Shown one piece after another: positions 24,409 to 34,937 of a stretch of 64,000 bases of DNA (its first letter is position 1; every line of letters begins with the position of its first letter). A model generated the notes under the pieces. It did not search any database and had not been told where the DNA came from. It saw only the letters and a program-made list of their open reading frames with translations. Origin of the DNA: Ochotona curzoniae (Eukaryota > Chordata > Mammalia > Lagomorpha > Ochotonidae); NCBI RefSeq assembly GCF_017591425.1, contig NW_024465796.1:124001-188000 (forward strand), given 5' to 3'. Position numbers and translations under genes: made by a program.

Positions 24409-25249
24409 AGGCATTTCTCTGACTCATATTGCCCTTCCTATTACTGTCTGTTATCTCTTCCTCATTCCGTCTCCACCTTTCCCTGTGGTACGCTATTTCC
24501 TCCTGCAGATGGCCATTTCTTTCATTTCTCTTCCCTTGAAAGTCCCCTGTCTCTGTGTCAGGTTCTCACACACAGGTGCCTCTGCACTGGCATGGCTGCG
24601 GCCTACCCTGGCCTCCACACAAGTGTCTGCTCTGCTCTGAGCAATGTGGACAGCAATGAGCAACACTGAGTGTTATGGAGGCAAGGATGACCTGTCCTCC
24701 AGAAACCAAGAGGACGCCAACGCAGCTGGGAGCAGTGTGAGAAAGCACATAAAGTAAAACTGAAATAACGCTGCATACCAGATAAAGGTCGATGGATTTC
24801 AAAATGTCAAATGATAAAAGGATGATTTTCCTTCCAGATTCCAGTTAACACCATTTATCTGTTGCCAAGCCTTTAACACCTCTAACTGCACATGCATTTT
24901 TAGTCTCATAGTAGCAGTTTATTAGCAATTCATTTAAGTCTATATTAATATTTTCATAAATGTCAATAAATGTCAAAAATAATATGAAAATTCTGGGATA
25001 TATTCTTGAATATAATAATTATGCATGGAAACACACAGATGGATACTCACAGGCCAGTTGAGGCTAATGCGGAGGTTGACATATAGACATTGGTACATAA
25101 ATGGGTACAGAAGAAAGACTGATTTTCTAGAAACTTGCTAAGAAATAGCACATTGCAAAAACCAAAGACATTATGGGTATTCAGCAAAACATGTATTAAC
25201 TTTATATTGTTGGAACTCTTTGTAATTTTCACAATAAAAAACAAATTGC
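24409..25249. other. Unique sequence, no gene seen
   Basis: Pyrimidine-rich at 24410-24560, then a slightly GC-richer part near 24570-24740. No exon signals that I can support. Confidence 0.45.
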
Positions 25250-25518
25250 TTCTTTTCAAGGCAGAATTACAAAGAGAGAGAAAGACAGAGAAAAAGATTT
25301 TTTCACGTAGTAGTTCAGTCCCCCCAAAGCCAGGAGTTGGCAACTTCATCTATATCTCCCACCATGGTGGCAGGTCTTTTCAAGGAGTCTTCTCAGCAGC
25401 ACAGCAGAGAGAAGGATCAGCAGTGGAGAAGGTGAGGGCAACTTGAACTTGTAATCATGAGGGAGGGTGGCTTTTTAAGCAGTGGCTTAACCCTCTGTCC
25501 TACAATGCTGACAACTGC
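25250..25518 (-). mobile_element. Rabbit-type C-SINE
   Basis: 'caaggcagaattacaaagag' tail side, then 'tcccaccatggtggcaggtc' body and 'agcagtggcttaaccctctg' 'tcctacaatgc' head. Confidence 0.8.
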
Positions 25519-25630
25519 AGCCCCCACTTACTACTTTTTTCCTATGGCAACGTGCTTGTACAAGCTGGTTGGCATGCATTATTTTAATTTAAATCCCTTC
25601 TAATCCTTACAATCATTTGTTCAATAGATG

Positions 25631-25830
25631 GCAGTAACTGATGGTTCAAGTAAGTAAATGCCTGTCACCCACATGAGAGACATGGATTGGGTTCAGCCTC
25701 CCCAACCCAATCCTGAGCTGATGCACTCAACTGGGGAGTGAACCTACAGATGGGGAATTTCCTTCACTGTCACCATCCCATCCCTTTGCCTTTAAAATAA
25801 GCAGAATAATAGTTAAAGAAAAAAAGTAAA
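25631..25830 (+). mobile_element. C-SINE 3' half (rabbit-type)
   Basis: 'cacccacatgagagacatgg' 'attgggttcag' and 'actggggagtgaacctacag' 'atggggaa' followed by an A-rich end. The head is lost. Confidence 0.75.
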
Positions 25831-25869
25831 GGATAGATACTGCATCACGGGGCACTAACATTGGATGAA

Positions 25870-25990
25870 TGGTATCCTTTTATATGTTACCCGATTCAAC
25901 GCTCAGATAGACTTGTGAGTTAGAGTAAAATCCATGAGACTCTGAGTTACTCAGAACTGAGCCAAGGGGTCCAGACTGCTACTCTCACTC
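25870..25990 (-). mobile_element. Possible MIR relic
   Basis: The reverse MIR-like order is faintly visible ('gagactctgagttactcaga' near 25938). Weak. Confidence 0.3.
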
Positions 25991-26319
25991 AAGAACAGTG
26001 TTTCCTGTAACTAATGTTGCTACATTGTGGTCATTCGTGCAACACTGGAGACAGGGCAGGGGGATCACAGAACATCAAGCATCTCTCTTAGATATGCCAA
26101 CCTTCAGTTTGCTCCTCACTCTCACCCTACAAAGGGCAATTAGCATGTGGTAGGAACCCTTCCCCACCACGCACTTCTCTGGGGTCCAGAAAGCTTTGGC
26201 CCTACATCTGCCTCTGCAAAAATCCCTGATAACTAAGCAGCAACTCTTCTTGTTGATTCTACAGCTCTAGGTTATCCCAGAATGGCCTCTCCCTTGTAGC
26301 CATACCACATGCCATCATG

Positions 26320-26400
26320 GGCTTGGAGAAATTAAGTGACTCACTAAACAAGAAAAGAGTTGAAGAACTGAGTCACAGTCTTGGCTTCTAATCTGAAAGA
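26320..26400 (-). mobile_element. Possible MIR relic
   Basis: 'gagaaattaagtgactcact' followed by 'cacagtcttggcttctaatc' resembles the reverse MIR core. Confidence 0.42.
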
Positions 26401-26641
26401 TTCAAGCTAGGAAGATTACGATATCCAAAGTCACATTCTTACTCATTTATAGGGCTTACACTACAAGTAATTTTTAAATTCACTAGTTTATGCTTGTTGC
26501 CATAGCTCACTCTTCCTTCAATGCATGGCTTCTTGCTTTATAACACCATGGATGCTCATTCGTACAGATGATATATGGTTGCACCCAGCTTGTTATCATC
26601 ATTGTCTCTAATGGTGATAACCTCCACAAATCTGAAATTCT

Positions 26642-26752
26642 CTTTTTTTTTTTTTATTTTAGAAGAAAGGCAGAGAATAATGTTAATACTCTGATTTGCT
26701 CCCCAGATACCATGGTTGAGCCAGGCCTATCAAACATGAGAGCTAAGAAATA
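26642..26752 (-). mobile_element. C-SINE tail-side fragment
   Basis: T13 then 'attttagaagaaaggcagag' and 'tttgctccccagataccatg' 'gttgagccagg' match the reverse 3' half of the older C-SINE. Confidence 0.65.
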
Positions 26753-27301
26753 AATTCTGGTCTTTGTGAGTAGCAGGGGCCCACGTATTGAAGTCAACAT
26801 CTGCTATACTTCTAGGGTAAGCATTACCAGAAAAACCGTTGTCAGAAGCTGAGTTTACAGTTGAATTTAGCCACGTGATATGGAATTTCACAATCCAAAT
26901 TGTTATCTTGAACATTGTGCCACACTCCTATTCCCCAGGTATGTAGCTCTTAAAAATAGCCCAAATAAGCATAATGTACTTGAAAGTTGAAGATACATAT
27001 TTATAAAACTTTTCCTGAACTTGACATAAAGCCTATGTATATACACAATAATCTGTGTGACCAGTGATGTGTAGGATAGGGCCAGGCAGCCCCTGCTGTC
27101 TCTACTCCCAGGACATCACCCAGGACAGAGATGATGTCTCAAGAAGGAGTGTTTGGGAATATCCCCAGCAGCCAATGGTGATCTACAGAAAGAGAGGAGG
27201 GTTATGTAACACACCCCATGGGAATCCACCTGCAACCCACACAGCTTCTAATGCATGGATTCAGCAAACATCACTGACATTCTTCTAGAGGCATCAGGGA
27301 T

Positions 27302-27606
27302 GGGGTTAGCATTGTGAGGAAACAGGTTAAGCTATCACTTATAATACCTGCATTACATATTGGAGCACAGCTTCAGTCCTTGCTGCTCCTTCTTTGTTGC
27401 AGTTCCCTGCTCATGTACCTGGGAAGTACTTGGGTTCCTGCCACACACATGGAAACCTGAATGGAGTCCCAGGACCCTGTCTTTGGAACCTGACGCAGTC
27501 TCAGCCATTGCAATGATTTGAGGAGAGTCGGTGCTTGAAAAATCATTTCTACCTATTTCTACCTGTTCTACCCATTCTGCCTTACAAATAAACATCTCTT
27601 TAAAAA
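27302..27606 (+). mobile_element. Older C-SINE
   Basis: Head 'gggttagcattgtgaggaaa', core 'agttccctgctcatgtacct', 3' part 'cttacaaataaacatctctt'. Highly diverged but collinear. Confidence 0.75.
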
Positions 27607-28265
27607 GATCAAAGAAAAAGGAAGTGTGTGCATGCTGTGAGATATTCCACCAAGCACCTGCTCTAACTTTAATCATGGGCAATTCTGACTCCAACTAAAG
27701 TGAGTAAGGATACATTCCCCCCAAAGTTTCAACACAATTCCATAGTTGCATTCCTCTTTCCTTGGATTGTCAACAGTTGTTAACCTGATTTTATAATACA
27801 AAAAAACCCACAGAAAACAGATTCACAAAATTGCAGACCAGCTGTGTGCTGAAGCAAAGCAGTGCAGAAGTGGGACAATCAGAATGTGGCTAGCACTAAT
27901 TGGTCCAAGGCCCCTGCTGCAATTCTAAATCACGTTACATTCACCTGCTGGGCTTCGGTTCAAAAGGAAACTTAGGCAAAACCCTGTAACTCAAACATAT
28001 TGCTTTTCATTCATCAGCATTAAGTATGTCAAACAACAAACTGCCTGTGCATGGCTATAAATTCCTCTGCCTAAAACAATAACAAGAATGCGAGTTGAAA
28101 GTTGTATCAATGCTATAAATTCCAAATTGCTACACAAATGTCAAATGCAAGGTTTGGGAGTGAGTATAATTTTGTGATATTTTCTGAGAGTCTATAAACT
28201 CTTAACAAGTAAACAAGGCATAACCAACATGGTGGAAACTCAGATAAATGATGACTAAATAACTT
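27607..28265. other. Unique sequence, no gene seen
   Basis: No recognised element. Confidence 0.45.
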
Positions 28266-28560
28266 GGGCCCTGTACAATAGCCTAGCAGCTAATTTCCTT
28301 CCCTTGTATGCACTAGGATCCCATACAGGGCCAGTTCTAATCCTGGCAGCCCTACTTTCCTTCCAGGTCTCTGCCTGTGGCCTTCGAAAGCACTTGAGGA
28401 CAGCCCAAGTCCTTGGAACCCTGTACCCACATGGAAGACCTGGAGGAATCTCTGGGGTCCTGGCTTCAGATTGGCTCAGCTCCAGCTGTCGTGGCCACTT
28501 TGGGAGTAAGCCATCAGATTCCTGTCTGTCCGTTCTCCTCTTTGTACCTCTAGCTTTTTA

Positions 28561-28607
<47 letters not shown>
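28266..28607 (+). mobile_element. C-SINE with a 45-nt pure poly(A) tail
   Basis: Head 'gggccctgtacaatagccta' through the complete body. The usual AATAAA tail is replaced by 45 uninterrupted A residues at 28563-28607. The body is only moderately diverged. I could not find a convincing TSD. Confidence 0.93.
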
Positions 28608-28609
<2 letters not shown>

Positions 28610-28739
28610 CATCTTTACAGGGAAAAAAGATGATTAAACAACTCAAGAAGATAGAATTTTAAAATAGCACTTTTTATTCATTCTCGGTGGTACCTGATTC
28701 AGAGATGGTCGATATAGGGTATGACACAGTCCATCACCC

Positions 28740-29995
28740 CAATCAGCCTATGCACATGTTGGTAGTTGCAGTTGCTCGGTCAGTTCTGTTTCCAGCCCTG
28801 TCCTCTACACAAATGGATGGGTGTTGCAGTACAGCCTGATCCTGCCATCAAACACTTGGCCTTCACGTAAATCCGTGAAATTTGCAGCCCAGTCAGAGCA
28901 AACTTCAATAATTTCCACCAAGCCCACTTCCTGCCTTGGATCCCGTGCTTAAAATTATGTACAATAGAGTGTTCCAGTTCATCACACATCACATTCAGCT
29001 CTCATACATGTCGGTGGTCATCAAAGCTTATTTCAACCCTACCAACCCCACTATCCAGTCCACGCACTATGCTGGCAGGTGCCACTCTCTCTCTCTGATC
29101 ATTCCTGCCCCAGTCCTGGTTCTCATGCTCACCAGTTGCAGTGGTAACCCAAGAGGGAGGTGCCCACTGCTTCCCTAATGAGCCCACTCCTACTCCTGGA
29201 TCCTGCGCTACCCAGGTGGTTCTGCAGTTTAGTTTGACAGAATTTGCCCCAAGTGCCAGCATTAGCTAGCTGATGCTGTGGCAAAGCTCAGCCAACCCAC
29301 ACCCACTCTGGCTTGTGCATGCATCAGTGGGAACAGAGGCATGTCAGGCTCACTTTTCCCTAATCCCATTCACATGGAAGCCATCAGGTGTTGTAGCCCT
29401 GGACCACATGCTCACTAGTGGGAGCTATGACCCTCCAGGGGAGTTTCTCAAATTCCCCCACTTAGCCCACTCCAAGACCCAGATCTCATGCCTTCTAGTG
29501 GGTGCCAAGGCCTTATCTGGTATAGCCTGCCTCTCCATCATGGCCTTTGTATGACCTGATGGATGTTGAGTCCCAGCACGCCTCATACCCTATTTTAGCC
29601 TGCACATGAGAGTGCAGCAGCCTGAACTGCCCAGGCTGTTTCCAGTCCAAGTACCCCTGAGTGTTAGTGGATACTATGGTCACACCTAGCTCAGCCCATC
29701 ACGACCCCAACTCTTAAGCTAACCAATGGGACCGGTATTTCCAAGGGGTTGCGCAGATATATCCCTACAGAATCTACCCCCAGATCTGGTTATCTTGCAT
29801 GCACTTTAGTGTCATGCTCCAGCATAATGTGACCTGTCCACTGTTCTGAAACTAAGGCAGGTAAAGGGATCTACCTCTGCCAGGCAGTCCCCTAACCCTA
29901 GCTTTCATGTGGATTGGTGTGTGGTGCTCACCAATGTTCCATGCTAACAAGCTTAACTCAAGATTCCCATGTGTGCTGGTGCATCCATACAGGTC
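28740..29995 (+). repeat. Diverged tandem array, about 60-bp period
   Basis: A degenerate motif of the form catgc-tcaccAGTGGGtgctgtgaccc recurs at about 28749, 28804, 28862, 28943, 29002, 29062, 29122, 29201, 29252, 29313, 29369, 29405, 29484, 29547, 29600, 29651, 29711, 29793, 29902 and 29964. Most steps are 51-63 bp, a few are about 80, and the extremes are 36 and 109. Between motifs a 'cctagcccactcc...cagatct' type filler recurs. The block lacks SINE or L1 sequence and is more GC-rich than its surroundings. The family is unknown to me: an old minisatellite, or the tandem 5' region of a retroelement. Confidence 0.6.
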
Positions 29996-30144
29996 TTCCA
30001 GTCTCTTCCCTCCAAGCTATCAGAACTCACCCCTCCCCACGCTTACCTGCAATACAGTGGCCCTGTGATCAGGAGTCCCTCAGGAGTCATTCCTTAAGTA
30101 CACATATGGTAGATCCATGAAAGTGCCTAAGAAAATGATCACTT

Positions 30145-30185
30145 ATCCTTGGCACATACAGATGCCCATTAAATGTTGACAGTGG
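30145..30185 (+). mobile_element. Possible MIR/L2 tail
   Basis: 'ccttggcacatacagatgcc' 'cattaaatgttg' resembles the common 3' end (cctggcacatagtaggtgctcaataaatgttg). Confidence 0.4.
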
Positions 30186-30265
30186 ATGTTTCATGACTCA
30201 AAGATGAAATCATAACTCACTTTATCATTGGATAGCTTATCTTTTAGTAATAAAAAATGAATCAT

Positions 30266-30587
30266 GGGCAGGAAAAATGATGTTTCAATTGGCTAACCTT
30301 CCACCTGCAAGTGTTAGCATTTCATACGGGTTTCAATTGGTGTTTTGGTTACTTAACTTCCCATCCAGCTCCCTGCTTGTTGCCCAGCAAAACAGTAGAA
30401 AGTGACCCAATTCTTGGGACTCTGCACCCATGTGGAAGACCCAGAAAGCTCCTACCTCCTGTTTTCAGATCAGTTTATTTCCAGCCATCACAGGCAATTG
30501 GAAAGTGAACCAACAGATCTTTCTCTGTTTTTCCTTCTGACTGCAGATCTGCCTTTCCAATAAAAATAAACAAATCTTTATTAAAAT
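30266..30587 (+). mobile_element. C-SINE, near full length
   Basis: Recognised from 'gcaggaaaaatgatgtttca' (head), 'ttcccatccagctccctgct' and 'gccatcacaggcaattggaa' 'agtgaaccaacag' to 'tttccaataaaaataaacaa'. Confidence 0.88.
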
Positions 30588-31388
30588 GTATCATGGATAT
30601 ACAAAGGGAGCTCTCTCATTTCTAGGTGCTGGTTGTGTGTGCATTCCAGCTGAAGACTGCAGATTTCAATATGCTTGTGTTTTCAAAGATTTGAATTGCC
30701 ACAAAGTTTGTACTTTCACATTTTAACTCCTGGCATGATGACATTAAGAATGTAGGCAGAGTCTTAGTGAATGGGATATTAGAAGCCACAGAGATTACCG
30801 TTATCCCTTTCACTACGTTCAGGCCAGAACACAGGCCGGCACCTTGCTCTTGGACCACTAGCCACGACAACAGGAAGACCTAAATGCCCATTGTGTAGAA
30901 GCTCCCTCTGCTGTAGTGTTTCCCTCCAGAAGTACCGACAGAGTAAGCTGCAGTTAGTTCTTCCTTATCGCCCAAAGTTACAGGGACAATGGGGAGTGAC
31001 CTGAGTGAATGAAATGTGCCCCAAGCCCCCATTTCTAAATAGCATCTAATCAGACTCACTTGAATTCTGAGTTAGACAGGGCCGTTAACCTTATCCTCAT
31101 CAGTACATGAATCTGCCACCTGCCTAGGTAAGAGGGACAATTTCTGTTTCCTGCACAAATCTCCAGAAAAAAAAAAATGTTATTTGAAACAAAAACGGTC
31201 AGTGCTTCTATTCACAAAATTTGCTGAAATACAAACATCCCAGGGAAAACTATCCCAACAGATTATGCGTTTCTGCCGTGGGTTCAGGAAGATCTTTGAG
31301 GATTTTTTAAAATTATGTTTAACACGTGGTTCATTTTCAAAATACTTCTGTAAACATAGCAGCTTTGTCAGCTGTCAGATGGTAGGAA
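30588..31388. other. Unique sequence, no gene seen
   Basis: No recognised element. Confidence 0.45.
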
Positions 31389-31590
31389 AGAATACCACAA
31401 TCATCTGTTTCTCACAGTTGTGGAAACTAAAGTCTGAACTCTGGGTACCAATTCGATCTGGTTCTGCTTGGGTTGCAGGTGGCTCCTCTCTTAACAGAAT
31501 CCTGGCAGAAGAAGGGAGCTCTGGTGTCTATTCCTATTCTTATCAGGATATGAGTTGCATCTTGGGACCTTGTGACATCATCTAAACCCA
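31389..31590 (+). mobile_element. Ancient mammalian repeat, family not named
   Basis: 'tgtttctcacagttgtggaa' through 'cctattcttatcaggatatg' and 'cttgtgacatcatctaaacc' follows the order of a common pan-mammalian repeat (ctcacagttctggaggctggaagtcc ... ataaggacac ... tgacctcat). A second copy is near 55180. I cannot name the family with confidence. Confidence 0.45.
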
Positions 31591-31883
31591 CTACTAACCA
31601 GAGAGCCTTCACCTGAGAGTTGAGGCTTCAACAAGCAAATCATGACATCAAAGTACAATATTTGTGAATACGTATGTGTAGCAGGCTGGTGGTGCGGATA
31701 TGGCATACAAGTTGCCTTCAAAAATGTGTTATATCTTCAGTATCTCCATGTAGATTTTCTCCATTGCTTCTTCCATATCATCTCTCTAGACATCATGGAT
31801 CCCATGTTTGAGTAAGCAGCAGAATATATGCAAGAAGACATTAGGCCAGTGGTCAATTATCTCTGATGACCCAGTCTGGATCC

Positions 31884-31912
31884 ACTAAGCCATCACACTG
31901 GGTCCTACACAC
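31884..31912 (-). mobile_element. Possible isolated C-SINE head
   Basis: 'ccactaagccatcacactgg' 'gtcct' resembles the reversed SINE head only. Confidence 0.35.
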
Positions 31913-31950
31913 ATCTTTCAACATAAGCTGTGCAAATAACTAATTTGAGA

Positions 31951-31983
<33 letters not shown>

Positions 31984-31984
31984 A
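31951..31984. repeat. (TA)n(TG)n microsatellite
   Basis: Eight or more TA units run directly into about nine TG units. Confidence 0.95.
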
Positions 31985-32239
31985 GATTTCATCAATGTGC
32001 ATTAACATAATATTTACGAAAATTGGAAATCCCTGTCTAATGGAAATTCTTACAAGCTAGTAAGGTAACAGGAATAAAGCAATCTAATTCTTGGATGCCT
32101 ACTTTTATAAAAGCAGAATGCCAGAAACCTTGGCAAAATTCAAGACACATGATAACATAAGAGAACAAATATCCATGAGCACGTAGCTACAGAACTTTGA
32201 CTAACCTAATAGCAGGCATTTTAAACATGCGGAAAAACA

Positions 32240-32570
32240 GGGCCCAGCGCGGTGGCACAAGTGGTTAAGGTCCTCACCTTGCACGCCCGGGATCCCATAT
32301 GGGCGCCGGTTCTATCCCAGCAGCACTGCTTCCCTTCCAGCTCCCTGCCTGTGGCCCGGTAAGGCAGTCGAGGATGGCCCAAGGTTTTGGGACCCTGCAC
32401 CCGCGTGGGAGACCCAGAAGAGGCTCCTGGCTTCGGATCGGCATAGTATTGGCCGTTGTGCTCACTTGGGGAGTGAATCATCGGACGGAAGATCTTCCTC
32501 TCTGTCTCTCCTCTCTGTATATCCGCCTTTCCCATTAAAAAAAAAATAAAAATAAATCTTTAAGAAAAAT
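32240..32570 (+). mobile_element. Young C-SINE with TSD
   Basis: A nearly consensus copy: 'gggcccagcgcggtggcaca', 'gggatcccatatgggcgccg', 'gagtgaatcatcggacggaa', and tail 'aaaaaaataaaaataaatct'. TSD aaacatgcggaaaaaca at 32223-32239 is repeated at 32572-32589 with one extra A. CpG-containing sites are largely intact, which supports recent insertion. Confidence 0.98.
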
Positions 32571-32946
32571 AAAACATGCGGAAAAAACAACAAAAACCTC
32601 CGCATTGATTGTGAAACATTTTAATACCCATATTAGCATGTCATTTAATTATATTTAGTTTCCTTCAAAATGAGCAATGTTTTATGGTAATTATAAAGTA
32701 CCAATTGGACAAGGCATCGACTCAGACTACTCTTTGAACACCAATACCTGAAGTTCACTGAAATTCTACAAAACAAATCCTCAACCGAATAATCAAAGTG
32801 GAGCTCAAGTAAAAATCTATCAAGAATCATTAATAAATATATACAAACATTCTGCTGTACCAACAGTGTCTTTTGATGTGAAGTTTTGGGAAATTCTGCA
32901 TAAGTATTAAATACCAACAATTAAGTTTAAAAAAAAATCTCTTTCA
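32571..32946. other. Unique sequence, no gene seen
   Basis: No recognised element beyond the TSD. Confidence 0.45.
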
Positions 32947-33008
32947 GGGCTAAGTGGGGTAGTTTGGTGGCGAAAGTATTTGCTTTATATGTTACTGGAT
33001 CATATGGG
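32947..33008 (+). mobile_element. C-SINE, left piece (host of a nested SINE)
   Basis: Head from 'gggctaagtggggtagtttg' to 'actggatcatatggg' between the A- and B-boxes, where a reversed SINE has inserted. It continues at about 33365. Confidence 0.88.
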
Positions 33009-33364
33009 TTTTTTTTTATTGTTATTGTTTGTTTTGTTTTGTTTTAGCATTTTTTAAGGATCTGTTTATTTTTATTGCCAAGTCAGATACACAGAGAGGA
33101 GGATCTCACATCTGATGATTCACTCAACAAATGACGCCAATGGCCAGTGCTGTGCCGATCCAAAGTCAGGAGCCAGGAATTTCCTCCAGGTGTCCTTATG
33201 TTGGTTCAGGGTCCCAACACTTTGGCCTGTTCTCGACTGCCTTCCCAGGCCACAAGCAGGGAGCTGGATGGGAAGTGGACCTGCCGGGATTAGAACCGAC
33301 GCCCATATGGGAACCCAGCGTATTCAAGGTGAGGACTTTAGCTGCTAGGACAAGGCACTGGGTC
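33009..33364 (-). mobile_element. C-SINE nested in another C-SINE
   Basis: T-rich tail (33009-33045, with TTTTG units), then a full reversed body and head 'gaggactttagctgctagga' 'caaggcactgggt'. It splits a plus-strand SINE. Confidence 0.93.
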
Positions 33365-33640
33365 TGGGCACTGGTTTTAAACCTGGCAATACCGCTTCTC
33401 ATCCAGCTCCCTGTAGTGGTCTGGGAAAGCAGTAGTCAAAGGCGGCCCAAAAACTTGAGACATTGTACCCGCATGGGGGACCTGGAAGAAGTTCCTGGCT
33501 CCTGGCTTTGGATCGGCTCAGCTCCAGCCATTGCGAATACTTGGGGAACAATTCAGTAGAGGGAATATCTTCCTTTCTGTCTCTCCTCCATTCTGTATAT
33601 TTGCTTTTCCAATAAAAATAAATAAATCTTAAAAAAAAAG
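33365..33640 (+). mobile_element. C-SINE, right piece (host of a nested SINE)
   Basis: Resumes at 'gggcactggttttaaacctg' (B-box region) and runs to 'ttttccaataaaaataaata' plus A9. Confidence 0.93.
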
Positions 33641-34576
33641 CACTTTCTTTAAAAGAAAATAACCAATGTAAGAAAATCTAATCTGTGATTCCCTTTGAAA
33701 GTGATAATGATAACTCTAGGGAATGATAGATCCCCAAAAGCATGAACTTGCCAGTGATCTGAGTCCAGATGGGTTTACTGCTTCATAAACAATCCTAGAT
33801 AAAATACAACTGCACCATTTAACCTTACAGGAATACTGCTGAATGAGTCTATCTGCATGACTGATGGCACTGTGCTGTTTGAAATATCTTAACTCCTGTA
33901 ATGAAAACAGCCATGCCTTCTCCATCTAATAGACACAAAAACAAAATAGAGGCTCTGAGAATTCTAGAAAGTGGAGGGCTCAGATCAAACTTTCACCAAG
34001 CTCTTAATGATGTCCACCATCTCTGCCTCTCTCTCTGTCTCTCTCTCTCTCTCTTTCTCTCATCCCTGAATGCTTAGAACAGGCCTTGCAAAAGTCAGGT
34101 GGCGGGGGGGATGGCTCCAGTCATTGTGACACTTCCAGACCTGTAATCTCTCCTTCTTCATCCTGCCTACCCCATTACTGCTTAAACAGAAATACTGTGT
34201 CCTTAGCCTGTATTCCCCAGGGGTAAAACCCTGCTCAGTTTCGCTTCTACCTCCTCTATCCTGTAGTCCAAGCCCAAATGTTGTCCTGTTTACAACTCTG
34301 GTGTCAGCTGTCTTCTTCCAGATAAGGAGAACTTCTGCTGAATCATCTCACACTGAAAGTTTGTTGTGACACCCAAACTCTTTAACAGAATGACATTCAG
34401 GGTACCCCTGGCTGGCTGACATCTCACAGTGCCATGTTCTTGTCTGAAGAAGGCAAACATGCTTTCATAGGCAATGATAAATGAGTCCTGGCTAAAAGAA
34501 TAAATGATTAGTTAGCATAAAAAGTGTAGAAGAAAAAAATAAAGGAAATGACCCCATTTCTATACTTCTGCAATTT
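33641..34576. other. Unique sequence with a CT-rich run
   Basis: (CT)n-rich tract at 34021-34062. No gene seen. Confidence 0.45.
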
Positions 34577-34593
34577 AAAAAAAGACCCAATTA

Positions 34594-34920
34594 TGGGCCC
34601 GGCGGTGTGGCCTAGTGGCTAAAGTCCTCGCCTTGAACTCACTGGGATCCCATATGGGTGCCGGTTCTAATCCCGGCAGGTCCACTTCCCATCCAACTCC
34701 CTGCCTGTGGCCTGGGAAAGCAGTCGAGGATGGCCCAAAGCCTTGGGACCCTGCACCCTCATGGGATACCCAGAACAAGTTCCTGGATCCTGGCTTCAGA
34801 TCAGCATAGCATCAGCCTTTGTGGTCACTTGGGGAGTGAATCATCGGACAGAAGATCTTCCTTTCTGTCTCTCCTCCTCTCTGTATATCTGACTTTCCAA
34901 TAAATAAATAAATCTTTGGA
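34594..34920 (+). mobile_element. Young C-SINE with perfect 17-bp TSD
   Basis: Near-consensus copy starting 'gggcccggcggtgtggccta' and ending 'ccaataaataaataaatctt'. TSD aaaaaaagacccaatta occurs at 34577-34593 and 34921-34937 without mismatch. Confidence 0.98.
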
Positions 34921-34937
34921 AAAAAAAGACCCAATTA

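Noticed and set aside
31184..31585. 133-codon plus-strand open frame
   Set aside because: Crosses from unique sequence into an ancient repeat; no recognisable domain or splice context.
32240..32320. tRNA gene candidate from A- and B-box-like sequence in SINE heads
   Set aside because: These are tRNA-derived SINE heads with no cloverleaf closure; they repeat throughout the window.
33131..33559. 142-codon plus-strand open frame
   Set aside because: Entirely within the nested SINE pair.
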